From assembly GCA_008501765.1 (NCBI GenBank), contig QQUE01000002.1:804336-868335 (forward strand): a stretch of DNA of 64,000 nucleotides, in the 5' to 3' direction. The position numbers were made by a program, and so were the translations under genes. The notes beneath the pieces are model-generated. The model was not told where the DNA came from and searched no databases. It saw nothing but the letters and a program-made list of their open reading frames with translations. This document shows positions 47,296 to 55,189 of this stretch, in pieces. The stretch comes from Calditrichota bacterium. GTDB lineage: Bacteria > Zhuqueibacterota > Zhuqueibacteria > Zhuqueibacterales > Geothermadaptataceae. Position 1 is the stretch's first letter, and every line of letters begins with the position of its first letter.

Positions 47296-47649
47296 TCATT
47301 TGTCTGACCAAACTGCCAACTCGTGTCCCGAAGGATCGCGGAAATGAAAACGCCTGCCACCCGGGAAATCATAGGTTTCTTTAATTACTTTTCCACCATT
47401 AGCAGTAATGGCTTCCTCAATGCCCGCGAGGTCAAGCGCATAAAGAACAACGAGCGGCCCGCCGGTTTTGACTGTTCCGGCCTTGGCAAAACCACCGTTT
47501 AGTCTACCGTCGGTAAAACTTGTGTATTCCTGACCCCAGTCCTGAAACACCCAACCGAACACTTTTGAGTAAAAGTTTTTTGCGGCATTGATGTCCAGTA
47601 CTGGAAACTCTATGTAGTCTATTCTTCGGTCTTGTTCTTTCTGTGTCAT
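47296..47649 (-). CDS. VOC-family protein (glyoxalase/bleomycin-resistance fold), single domain
   Basis: 117 residues. RIDYIEFPVLDINAAKNFY and the C-terminal FRDPSGHELAVWS are family signatures; the first His position is Glu (YIEFPV) and Glu105 lies in GHELAV. VOC proteins bind metal ions in a paired beta-alpha-beta3 fold and act as glyoxalases, dioxygenases or drug-binding proteins; which one cannot be told here. AAGGAA precedes the ATG. It is 80 bases downstream of the second VOC gene on the same strand and is followed by an attC-like palindrome, so it may be cassette cargo. Confidence 0.8.
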   Translation of the reverse strand: MTQKEQDRRIDYIEFPVLDINAAKNFYSKVFGWVFQDWGQEYTSFTDGRLNGGFAKAGTVKTGGPLVVLYALDLAGIEEAITANGGKVIKETYDFPGGRRFHFRDPSGHELAVWSDK

Positions 47650-47728
47650 GGAATTCCTTCCAATATTTTGAGAATTATGTGATTTTTATTCAGTCAGCCT
47701 GAACGGGCCCTGTTTAGGCCGCTGCACC

Positions 47729-48493
47729 TCACTGCCACGCCTGCAAGGCAATACATACGCCGACTGGGTCTTGAACGATGGCGTACTTTGCCTCAGACAT
47801 TTCTTTTAGGATTTCACCACCGTTCGACCGGACACGTCGAAGGCTTTCCTCAAAGTCATCGACAGGCAGGCTGAGCAGCCAGACGTGTGGGATGCCCGCA
47901 TAATCGGCGCTCGCGTGGCAAATCTCGGCTGCCGAGTCCCCATTGCTCATCTGCATCTCGTAGCCAGTGTGCTGCCCTTCTCCATCCTCGACCACAACGG
48001 GCTTCGCCGACCAGCCGACAACGACTTTGTAGAAATCCTGACTGGCAACAGTGTCGGAAGCAATCAACGATAGCCACGTTATACAACCGGCGCGTTGGAT
48101 CTTGTCTATGGCCGATTCCGAAGGAACGACAGGTATGAGACCGAACGCAGCCCCACCCTGGTCCGTGAGAACAGCCCATTGACTCTGCCCGTCATCGTCC
48201 TTGCCGTGCATTAGCTCTTTTCCGCCGAGTTCGAGCGTCCGCGCAACACTGGTCGCAATATCAGCGACCTGGAAATGTGGCATCCATTGTAGCGGAAGCG
48301 CTTCGTATTCCGGTAAACGCACCCCCAAGCCAATGATTGGTGTACCGGTGTTGTTGGTCAGGTCTTCACGCCAAAGAGGGTCGATTCCCGTCGTCAGAAT
48401 CTGCGAATAGAAGGCGACCTCTTTCTTGTGGTCTGGTACGGCGATGTCAGCGCTGAGGACTCCGCCGACGCGGTGGGCAAATGGTTTTCGCAT
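47729..48493 (-). CDS. Two-domain VOC-family protein
   Basis: 254 residues, two VOC modules in tandem. The first runs from VLSADIAVPDHKKEVAFYSQIL to GAAFGLIPV, the second from ITWLSLIASDTVASQDFYKVVVGW to AIVQDPVGVCIALQAW. Tandem VOC enzymes are often glyoxalase-like or extradiol dioxygenase-like, or small-molecule binding proteins; the metal-ligand pattern here is incomplete, so binding rather than catalysis is possible. The start is ATG 48493 with AAGGAG five bases before it, rather than the TTG at 48496. Base use looks more GC-rich than its neighbours, which fits transfer. It is probably a cassette gene. Confidence 0.82.
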   Translation of the reverse strand: MRKPFAHRVGGVLSADIAVPDHKKEVAFYSQILTTGIDPLWREDLTNNTGTPIIGLGVRLPEYEALPLQWMPHFQVADIATSVARTLELGGKELMHGKDDDGQSQWAVLTDQGGAAFGLIPVVPSESAIDKIQRAGCITWLSLIASDTVASQDFYKVVVGWSAKPVVVEDGEGQHTGYEMQMSNGDSAAEICHASADYAGIPHVWLLSLPVDDFEESLRRVRSNGGEILKEMSEAKYAIVQDPVGVCIALQAWQ

Positions 48494-48558
48494 CAATTCT
48501 CCTTATATTTTGAGTCAACCGGCAATTTAGGTCAGCAATTAACAAGCGCGACCCATCT

Positions 48559-48688
48559 GGTCTAACAACAGCATCAGCCGTTGAAACCGCTGTGGGATGA
48601 ACCGTTAGAATTGAAGTTAAATTTGAATCAACTCAAGAGCGCTTTAAAACAACGGCGGTTTCAATCGGCTGAATGCAGTGTTAGAACC
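48559..48688 (-). repeat. Candidate integron attC site
   Basis: A 130-base imperfect palindrome with ~38-base arms. The left arm begins GGTCTAAC, the right ends GTTAGAACC. The arms share AGCCG, TTGAAACCGC and ACAGCAT blocks, differing by a few bulged bases, as in attC folding. On the - strand the R' core is GTTAGAC (48566 to 48560), a perfect GTTRRRY, and R'' is TTCTAAC (first base deviates). It starts 30 bases after the hydrolase stop and ends 66 bases before the two-domain VOC start, the position expected of a cassette boundary. Confidence 0.6.
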
Positions 48689-48717
48689 AAAAGACCATGT
48701 AATCCCAATCACGATTT

Positions 48718-49608
48718 CTATTTTTCAAGAGTGATTGCTTCAATCCAATTTATTATAGTCCGCACCAACCCAGCTCTGGATTGGGTGAACGCATGATTGT
48801 CCTGAAATGTAACTATTTTGACATTTTGTGCTTGATACTTTTTCAGGGTGCGATACAAGGGCAAAATGTGATGATCCATTGTCACCATTACATCATCCCA
48901 AGCGCCAACCAGCAAAATATTTTTTTGTGCAAGTAGTGGGGCGCTTTTTCTCAAATCAATGGTGGAGTCTCCATCTGCAATCATTTGCTCAGTAACATCT
49001 TTCGGCATTTCTCCTTTTGGAAATCGAACGGGTCCAGACGGAGCTGCGAGTTGTTCAAACATAGTGTCAATCATTTGTTTGAATCCGGGGTTGCGCCTGT
49101 ACTCTCTAAAAAATTCGCCATGATCAGTTCCTGCGATAGAAAAAACATCAGAGATTTCTGGATGATTGGCAGTATAGGTCAGTGCCATCCCACCGCCATA
49201 ACTCCATCCACCTAAATAGATACGAGTTGTGTCCACTTTGTATTTGCTGATATTCTCGGGCTGGTGAACAAATTGAAATGCTGCCTGGATATCCTTTTGA
49301 GTATTTTCAAAATTATTTTGACCCTGACTTTTGTAAGTACCACTGTAGTTAAATGTCACGACATTAATGCCTGCCTCCGAGAGTTTGGCTCCAAGGCCAA
49401 GAACATCTATTTCATTTCCAGGCAAGCCGTGTAGCAATATTACGGTAGGAAACTTTCCTTCTCCTTCTGAAATATATAACTTACCCTTAAGAAGCACGCC
49501 GCCACGAGTTATGGTAATAGCTGCAGGAGCTGATGTCTGGCTGTGGGCCACAACGGCAAATGTCCAAAATAGCAGAATCGTATTGAACATTCTCGAAATT
49601 TGTCTCAT
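48718..49608 (-). CDS. Exported alpha/beta hydrolase
   Basis: About 296 residues. A signal peptide (cleaved near AHSQ) precedes an alpha/beta hydrolase: oxyanion segment LLHGLPGN, nucleophile Ser in GGWSYGGGMAL, acid Asp in VGAWDDVM and His in QDNHAFTQ form a complete triad. Such enzymes cut esters or peptides; the substrate is unknown. I place the start at ATG 49608, with AAGGAG eight bases ahead; an upstream ATG at 49641 lacks a ribosome site and would spoil the signal peptide. GTTAGAA (- strand, 49661 to 49655) lies just before the gene and a candidate attC follows it, so it may be a mobile cassette. Confidence 0.85.
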   Translation of the reverse strand: MRQISRMFNTILLFWTFAVVAHSQTSAPAAITITRGGVLLKGKLYISEGEGKFPTVILLHGLPGNEIDVLGLGAKLSEAGINVVTFNYSGTYKSQGQNNFENTQKDIQAAFQFVHQPENISKYKVDTTRIYLGGWSYGGGMALTYTANHPEISDVFSIAGTDHGEFFREYRRNPGFKQMIDTMFEQLAAPSGPVRFPKGEMPKDVTEQMIADGDSTIDLRKSAPLLAQKNILLVGAWDDVMVTMDHHILPLYRTLKKYQAQNVKIVTFQDNHAFTQSRAGLVRTIINWIEAITLEK

Positions 49609-49815
49609 TAGGTTATCTCCTTTTATTGACGAGATGCTCACTATTTTTCGGTAGTTCTAACACACCATTATCATTTTATTCTATGAAAATTAACTATTTA
49701 ATGCAATTGAAATTCAACCAAAACGGGTTGTTACACAAGCGTGTAAACACCCAGGTACCATGTTTCAAGAGAGACTAATTTTTACTACGCTCAGTTCCTG
49801 ACAGAAACTTCCTAT

Positions 49816-50895
49816 TCACTTGTCCGCAGCCGGTTCCATCGCCGGGCTATCAAAATCCAGATCAAATAATTCCGGGTCTTTTTGCTGTTTAATACCGCGA
49901 TAGTAAATATCGCATAAATCAGCGAGCAAAGCCGAGGCTGTATTCTGTTTTGTTGGGGATTTGGTGGTCAGAGTCAATTCCCCCATGGTATCACTTTCCA
50001 GAGTTATGGCGTAATCGCTGGCCTGCAAATGAAAAAACGGATCGCCTTCCGAAATTACCTGCAATCGCACCGAGGCTTTCACTTCGTTGTTGGCATTTTC
50101 AATATGCACAATTTGGCGGACTTTATTGGCGCTGCGTTGTGTGCGTTTGATTATTTCACCGGCCCGAGACTGAAATTTATCGCGGAAAACAGCCTCAACT
50201 TCCAGCTTTTGCATCAGTACATTTGCTAAAATAGCGCTTTGAATGGCGCCATCCCAGCCGTCTAAATCGAGGTGCGGCGAATACTCGCACATTCCAGCGG
50301 CCTGGGCTTCAGCAACAGCTTGCATTTCCGGCACTCCTTCTTGCATGCGCGTCAGCACATAATTTGTCGTCGAGTTGAGCTGCGCACGAATACTGGAGAA
50401 TTGTGCTGTCGGCGAGGCGTAGCGTTTTAGCGTAAAAACGGGCAACCCTTTGCCAATTGTTGCACCGAAGAGGAAGCATAATTTGTTCTGCAACGCCAAT
50501 TGGTTGAGCGTGTCAAAGTGAAAAGCGATGGGCCCCTTGTTTGATGAAATAATATGGATTCCCCGGTTTATTGCGGCTCGCAAATATCCCGCAGCGGGTT
50601 CTCCGTTTTGGATATTGAGTGGCGTAAGTTCAAGCAAAACATCGGCATTGATTTTTTTTATAAACCGCGATACGCCGCCTGTGATGGAATGCATTGGCGG
50701 CGGCGTTTCGATGAATTTTTCCAACAGCAGGGCTTTTCCGTGCAGGCCATGAAAACCATGGTCTTTGAAAATCACTCCGGATATGGCAGCTGTAAATGGG
50801 AGTAAATTTCGTTTTTCGTAGAGAAGAGCCAAAAAAGCATGGGCTGCTGTTCCAAATCCAACCAGCGCAATTTTTATAACCGGCCGATGTGCCAT
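49816..50895 (-). CDS. Homoserine dehydrogenase-like oxidoreductase
   Basis: 359 residues. The NAD(P)-binding motif ALVGFGTAAHAF, the catalytic Lys of HIISSNKGPIA, the substrate loop LNSTTNYVLTRM and LDLDGWDGAIQSAILANV identify homoserine dehydrogenase, the step between aspartate semialdehyde and homoserine. In family members the second conserved Lys sits four residues after the Asp of G-x-D-A; here that position is Gln (GWDGAIQ). It also lacks the usual C-terminal ACT domain. It may thus act on another substrate or be slow. No threonine-pathway gene is adjacent. yajQ lies just upstream on the same strand, 7 bases apart. Confidence 0.75.
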   Translation of the reverse strand: MAHRPVIKIALVGFGTAAHAFLALLYEKRNLLPFTAAISGVIFKDHGFHGLHGKALLLEKFIETPPPMHSITGGVSRFIKKINADVLLELTPLNIQNGEPAAGYLRAAINRGIHIISSNKGPIAFHFDTLNQLALQNKLCFLFGATIGKGLPVFTLKRYASPTAQFSSIRAQLNSTTNYVLTRMQEGVPEMQAVAEAQAAGMCEYSPHLDLDGWDGAIQSAILANVLMQKLEVEAVFRDKFQSRAGEIIKRTQRSANKVRQIVHIENANNEVKASVRLQVISEGDPFFHLQASDYAITLESDTMGELTLTTKSPTKQNTASALLADLCDIYYRGIKQQKDPELFDLDFDSPAMEPAADK

Positions 50896-50902
50896 GATTT
50901 TA

Positions 50903-51391
50903 TTATTTCATGTTGACGAATTGCATTGGCGTTTCAATCCGGCTTGCTTTCAAATGCTGGATAACTTGTTGCAAATCATCGATTTTTTTCCCGTTAACAC
51001 GCACCTGATCGTCCTGAATCGCGGGCTGTACTTTGAGTTTGAGAGACTTAATTTCTTTGACGATAGCGCGGGCCTCATCTTTATCAATTCCCTGCATAAT
51101 TGAAGCCGTTAATTTTAAGTGCCCTTTGGTTGTGGCCTCGGGATTCCCAAATTTGATACTTTTCGGATTGATTTTCCGCTTCGAAAAAGCAACAGACATC
51201 ATTTCCTTTACTGCCCGGATTTTCATATCATCTTCGGCGATAATGGTTATTGTGAGCTCTTTTTTGTTGAGTTCAAGGGAGGTGTGGGAACCCCGGAAAT
51301 CGTATCGGGTGGATATTTCTTTCAAGGTGTTATTGATGGCATTATCCACTTCTTGTTCATCAACTCGATTAACAACATCAAATGACGGCAT
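50903..51391 (-). CDS. yajQ: YajQ-family nucleotide-binding protein
   Basis: 162 residues, normal size. MPSFDVVNRVDEQEVDNA, STRYDFRGSHTSLEL, KLTASIMQGIDKDEAR and the final RVNGKKIDDLQQVI segment are diagnostic. YajQ proteins have two ferredoxin-like domains; some bind cyclic di-GMP and others ATP/GTP or RNA. The homoserine dehydrogenase-like gene starts 7 bases after its stop, so they form an operon. Confidence 0.94.
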   Translation of the reverse strand: MPSFDVVNRVDEQEVDNAINNTLKEISTRYDFRGSHTSLELNKKELTITIIAEDDMKIRAVKEMMSVAFSKRKINPKSIKFGNPEATTKGHLKLTASIMQGIDKDEARAIVKEIKSLKLKVQPAIQDDQVRVNGKKIDDLQQVIQHLKASRIETPMQFVNMK

Positions 51392-51764
51392 TCTTTTGTC
51401 CTCGTTTTGTTTTTTATGAATTTACTGTGAATTAATACATAATTTGAGCTTAAAAAGCAAGTGAAATTAACGGAAGAATTCTTGTCAACATATTGATTTC
51501 TTAGTCGTTTAGGCCTGTTAGCCATGTCGAAAATATAGGTGTTCCGTACTTACGCTGATTTTTTAATGAATTTTTCATATTTGAATGGCAAAATTGTTTT
51601 TTTTGCCGAATTACTATTACATAATTGAAACCAGCTTTGCTATTGTCCCTGCTATCTGCTTTCTTCAGCACTGAGACAACCTCCTGATTTCAATTTAGTT
51701 GGCTTATCATCGTTGGATTTTGGCATAAATATTGTCATAAAAAACAGCGAACACGCAATATGAT
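51392..51764. other. Intergenic region between divergent yajQ and fibronectin-type gene
   Basis: About 370 AT-rich bases. A small hairpin GGCAAAA/TTTTGCC spans 51587-51607. No gene and no strong promoter pair could be assigned. Confidence 0.4.
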
Positions 51765-51806
51765 ATGACGACGGAACTGGAATTTACTGGAATTGGAGAC
51801 GGAAGC

Positions 51807-52970
51807 ATGTTCACCACAAAACGTATCATTACCTATGTATTACTATTAATCTTCGTGGGGATTTTTTCGGGGCTTTCAGTAGTTCAGGCTGGATCAATTA
51901 ATATATCGTGGGATGCCAACAGCGAAACCGACCTTTCGGGCTACCAAATTCGCTACGGTTTGAGCAGCTCTGACCTTACAAAAATTGTCAATACCGGCAA
52001 AAATACCGAACACGAATTCACAAATCTTGAGCAGGGCAAAACGTATTATTTTGTTGTTGTCGCAATTGACTATTCAGGAAATGTCAGTGATCCCAGCGAA
52101 ATGGTGAGCGCTAAAATGCCGGAAACGCCGGGAGGTGGCGGAGGTGATCCCCAGCCAACAGCGTTTTTCAATAAAATAGCCGGACAACATTTGGTGCTGC
52201 CTGCAATCAGTTTTGTGGCGAAACAAGGCATCGGATCGATTCGTGATAGCCTGTATTTCTTTTGGGATAACGGCTCAATTATCTGGAATGTACATTTTGA
52301 CAGCTCCGCGACTTATTATTTTGGATTTCTGGCAAAAACAAACGAATTGATCGATCAGGAATGGAGTCAGCTTGAAGTCCGGCTTGATGACGTGCCTCTC
52401 GAGGTTTTAGCTGTTGATTCATTGGAATTCAAATATTTTTCCCGGGTGTACGACATACCGGAAGGAATGCATGAATTAAGGATATCTTTTCTGAATGATA
52501 TCTTCCGGCCAGGCTCGGGACAGGATCGCAATTTGATCGTCGATTATCTTGAAATTACCGACTTTGCAGTCTCACAATCAGGGGAAGATAAAGAGGATGA
52601 GGACGAAGAAGACACGGGCGGTGATGATGAAGAAGATACCACCGAAATTACGAAAGTATTCAAATTGCGGCAGAATTACCCCAACCCCTTCAACCCGAGT
52701 ACGACTATCGCATTTGAACTCGGCCATAAATCGTATATTCAGCTTTCTATTTTTAATGTGGTCGGGCAGCGAATTAAGACAATTTACGCCGGAGAATTGG
52801 CAGCGGGCGGCCATGATTTTAAGTGGAACGCACGTAATGATTTTGGGCAGCAAATCAGCAGTGGCGTGTATTTTTACCTGCTCGAAGCTCTCAGTGTTGA
52901 AAATTTTGAGGGGGAGTTGGCCTTAAAATCAGCGCAACGGGAAACGCGGACGATGACTTACACGCGATAG
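51807..52970 (+). CDS. Secreted fibronectin-III protein with type IX-like sorting tail
   Basis: 387 residues from ATG 51807, which has GGAG at suitable distance and yields a clean signal peptide (cleaved near VVQA); the ATG at 51765 would add a hydrophilic leader. A fibronectin type III domain (SINISWDANSETDLSGYQIRYG) is followed by a ~140-residue beta-rich, carbohydrate-binding-like module and an acidic Asp/Glu linker. The C-terminal tail has QNYPNPFNPSTTIAFEL and SSGVYFYLL, the FlgD/type IX-type sorting signal of FCB bacteria. It should be exported to the surface or medium. The binding target is unknown. A strong terminator follows. Confidence 0.82.
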   Translation: MFTTKRIITYVLLLIFVGIFSGLSVVQAGSINISWDANSETDLSGYQIRYGLSSSDLTKIVNTGKNTEHEFTNLEQGKTYYFVVVAIDYSGNVSDPSEMVSAKMPETPGGGGGDPQPTAFFNKIAGQHLVLPAISFVAKQGIGSIRDSLYFFWDNGSIIWNVHFDSSATYYFGFLAKTNELIDQEWSQLEVRLDDVPLEVLAVDSLEFKYFSRVYDIPEGMHELRISFLNDIFRPGSGQDRNLIVDYLEITDFAVSQSGEDKEDEDEEDTGGDDEEDTTEITKVFKLRQNYPNPFNPSTTIAFELGHKSYIQLSIFNVVGQRIKTIYAGELAAGGHDFKWNARNDFGQQISSGVYFYLLEALSVENFEGELALKSAQRETRTMTYTR

Positions 52971-52994
52971 TTTTTCTGTTCCATTAATTCCGTC

Positions 52995-53031
52995 AAAAGC
53001 AGGAACAGTGTGTTGTTCCTGCTTTTTTTTT
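52995..53031 (+). terminator. Strong intrinsic terminator
   Basis: AAAAGCAGGAACA (52995-53007) pairs perfectly with TGTTCCTGCTTTT (53013-53025) around a 5-nt loop, followed by a T-run. Confidence 0.9.
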
Positions 53032-53125
53032 ATGACTATATCAGCGAAAAAAACTTAGCTTAGCCTGAATAATTTATCTGTGTTTGTCACAAAGAAGGAC
53101 CTTTTCAATTACGATTTTGTGCGTT

Positions 53126-54127
53126 TTAGCTGCGATCCGGTGGCGGTGTTGTTGAACTCGACGGCGGAAGAATTGGATACTGAATTGCTGGCTGTTCACC
53201 CGTCAAAGTTTTTAAAAATGAAACGATCTTTCCTTGCTCTTCTTTGGAAACTTCGAGTCCAACCTGGTATTCAGCCATAATCTTTACGGCTTCTTCGAGA
53301 TTCCAGGTGCTTGCGTCATGAAAATAGGGGGCTGTCAATTCAATATTTCGTAATAAGGGGACTTTGAAGAAATATTTGTCTTCCTCGTTCTGCGTAACAT
53401 TAAAACGCCCGAGAGTTTCGGTGTCATTTTCGTAGGTTTTAACAACGCCAAATTTTTGATAAGACTCACCACCCACGCCGGCGCCATTGTGGCATGCCAC
53501 ACAACCTTTTTCTTTGAAAAGAGCGTACCCTTCTTTTTCTTTGGCAGTGATGGCGTTTTCATCGCCGCGCAGCCATTGGTCGAAGCGGGAGTTGGGCGTT
53601 GTTAATGTTTCTTCAAATGCTGCGATGGCATCAGTGACCTCTTCGATAGTAATTTCATCGACGTTATAAACATTCTTAAATAACTGCACATATTCCGGAA
53701 TTGATTGCAGAATATCGATGGCTAAAACATGGGTTGACGCCATTTCTCCGGGATTTGCGATCGGGCCGGCGGCCTGGTCTTTCAGGTCTTTGGCGCGTCC
53801 ATCCCAAAATTGCGCCAGATTGAACTTTGCATTGAGAACCGTGGGGGAATTGATCGGGCCTAACTGCCATTTGTGGCCGATGGAACTTGGTAAATTGTCG
53901 GCGCCACCGGTGGATAGGTTGTGGCAAGAATTGCAGCTTATAAAACCGGACTTTGACAGCCGGGGCTCAAAAAACAACATTTTCCCTAAGTCTACTTTTT
54001 CTTTATCGACAACAACAGAGACCGGAATCGGCTTGATTGGTTCATCCCGGCTTATTTTTTCTTCTTTCGAACAGGCACTGAGAGCAACGGCGAACAATAC
54101 AAAAAGCACAGTTTTAAATGAGCGCAT
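53126..54127 (-). CDS. Di-heme cytochrome c peroxidase
   Basis: About 333 residues. The N-terminal signal ends in LSACSKEE, a lipobox, so this is an anchored periplasmic lipoprotein. Two CxxCH heme motifs are present: CNSCH (low-potential N-terminal heme) and CVACH (C-terminal electron-entry heme), with the spacing usual for CcpA/MauG-type peroxidases. The segments FFEPRLSKSG, WDGRA and NPGEM are typical of these peroxidases. It reduces H2O2 using electrons from cytochrome c or a quinol. The start is ATG 54127, since the alternative ATG at 54139 overlaps the ribosome site GGAGGA. Confidence 0.93.
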   Translation of the reverse strand: MRSFKTVLFVLFAVALSACSKEEKISRDEPIKPIPVSVVVDKEKVDLGKMLFFEPRLSKSGFISCNSCHNLSTGGADNLPSSIGHKWQLGPINSPTVLNAKFNLAQFWDGRAKDLKDQAAGPIANPGEMASTHVLAIDILQSIPEYVQLFKNVYNVDEITIEEVTDAIAAFEETLTTPNSRFDQWLRGDENAITAKEKEGYALFKEKGCVACHNGAGVGGESYQKFGVVKTYENDTETLGRFNVTQNEEDKYFFKVPLLRNIELTAPYFHDASTWNLEEAVKIMAEYQVGLEVSKEEQGKIVSFLKTLTGEQPAIQYPILPPSSSTTPPPDRS

Positions 54128-54325
54128 GGACTCCTCCATTTGAAAAAATTTATAAAAAGAGTTTTGATGATAGAATTATTATCTGTTTAGATTAAGCGGC
54201 TCAGAAATTTGGTCACCCTAATTCAATTATATTACACCCCGGTAAAGCTGAGTTTTATTTTTTAATAAACTATATTTGGCTCTGATCCACAAATATATGA
54301 ATTCTGAATGGCATATTTACTGAAC

Positions 54326-55189
54326 TTAAAATCCAATTGGATGCCACACAGTTTTGTATTCCACAAAAGCTAAAATATGCTCGAGTGTGAAATCCGGCTG
54401 TGGTTTAACGATAGCTCTTTTTAAATTGTGGATTGCTTCTTCTTTGATGCGCGCACGAATTTTTTCATTTTTGCCATCAAAGCAGATGGAATCGAGCTCC
54501 ATGTGTCCGGCCATGTGTTCATAAAGTTCGCTTGTAAATCCACTGAGTAGATTTATAACCCCATCGGGTAAATCGGAGGTCGCGAAAACTTCTGCGAGCG
54601 GTGCAAGAACGGCCGCACCTTCTTCTGCCAACAAAATGACCAGCGAATTCCCGGGACAGGTGATAGCCGCAATTTGTGCAATCATGTGGCTAAAATCGAA
54701 TTCTTCGCGGCACAATAGCCCCACAACTCCGACTGGTTCCGGAGTGGTAAAATTATGGTGCGGCCCGCTAACGGGATTCACGGCACCAATCAATTGTTGG
54801 TATTTATCAGCAAATCCCGCGTAATAAACTAAAGCATCAATGGCGCGATCAACTTCCAAATTTGCTCTTTCGGGAGAATAACCCAATGTTTGCACGAAGG
54901 TCTCGACAAACTCATTTCGTTTGCCCTCTGTCATTTCTGCCATGCGATAGAGAATTTGTGCGCGATTGTAGGCCGATCGATTGCACCACCCGGATTGTGC
55001 CGATTTCGCGGCAGCGACCGCATTACGTAAATCCTTCCGCGAGGCCCGGCATAAATTGGCATATATTTTTTTTGAATTAAATTTATGCAGCGGAAAACTT
55101 CGCCCCGATTCCGTTCGCGGAAAAGCGCCATTTATGTAGAGTTTTATGGTTTTTGCTATCTGCAAATTGCTATCATTCAACCCAGCCAT
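54326..55189 (-). CDS. Aldehyde dehydrogenase-like pseudoenzyme without catalytic domain
   Basis: 287 residues. It aligns by motif with the NAD-binding half of aldehyde dehydrogenases (LYINGAFPRTESGR, EPVGVVGLL, LPDGVINLLSG, LDSICFDG), then jumps to the family's C-terminal tail (FVEYKTVW). The catalytic-domain segment with the Cys is missing, and the tail is intact, so this is an internal loss rather than truncation. Its ATG overlaps the stop of the active dehydrogenase gene (TAATG). Two-domain ALDH16 enzymes carry a similar inactive second domain in one chain; here it may be a separate subunit that steadies or channels the active enzyme. Confidence 0.72.
   Translation of the reverse strand: MAGLNDSNLQIAKTIKLYINGAFPRTESGRSFPLHKFNSKKIYANLCRASRKDLRNAVAAAKSAQSGWCNRSAYNRAQILYRMAEMTEGKRNEFVETFVQTLGYSPERANLEVDRAIDALVYYAGFADKYQQLIGAVNPVSGPHHNFTTPEPVGVVGLLCREEFDFSHMIAQIAAITCPGNSLVILLAEEGAAVLAPLAEVFATSDLPDGVINLLSGFTSELYEHMAGHMELDSICFDGKNEKIRARIKEEAIHNLKRAIVKPQPDFTLEHILAFVEYKTVWHPIGF

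Noticed and set aside
47124-47372. 82-residue - strand frame
   Set aside because: Overlaps the VOC gene and the attC-like palindrome in another frame; treated as incidental.
51718-51734. Sigma-54-type promoter before the fibronectin gene
   Set aside because: TTGGCA and TTG spacing fits, but the essential GC of the -12 box is GT; no activator gene nearby.
54326-55189. Aldehyde dehydrogenase pseudogene from frameshift or truncation
   Set aside because: The C-terminal tail FVEYKTVW is present after the gap, and the gene is translationally coupled, so an intact short protein is favoured.
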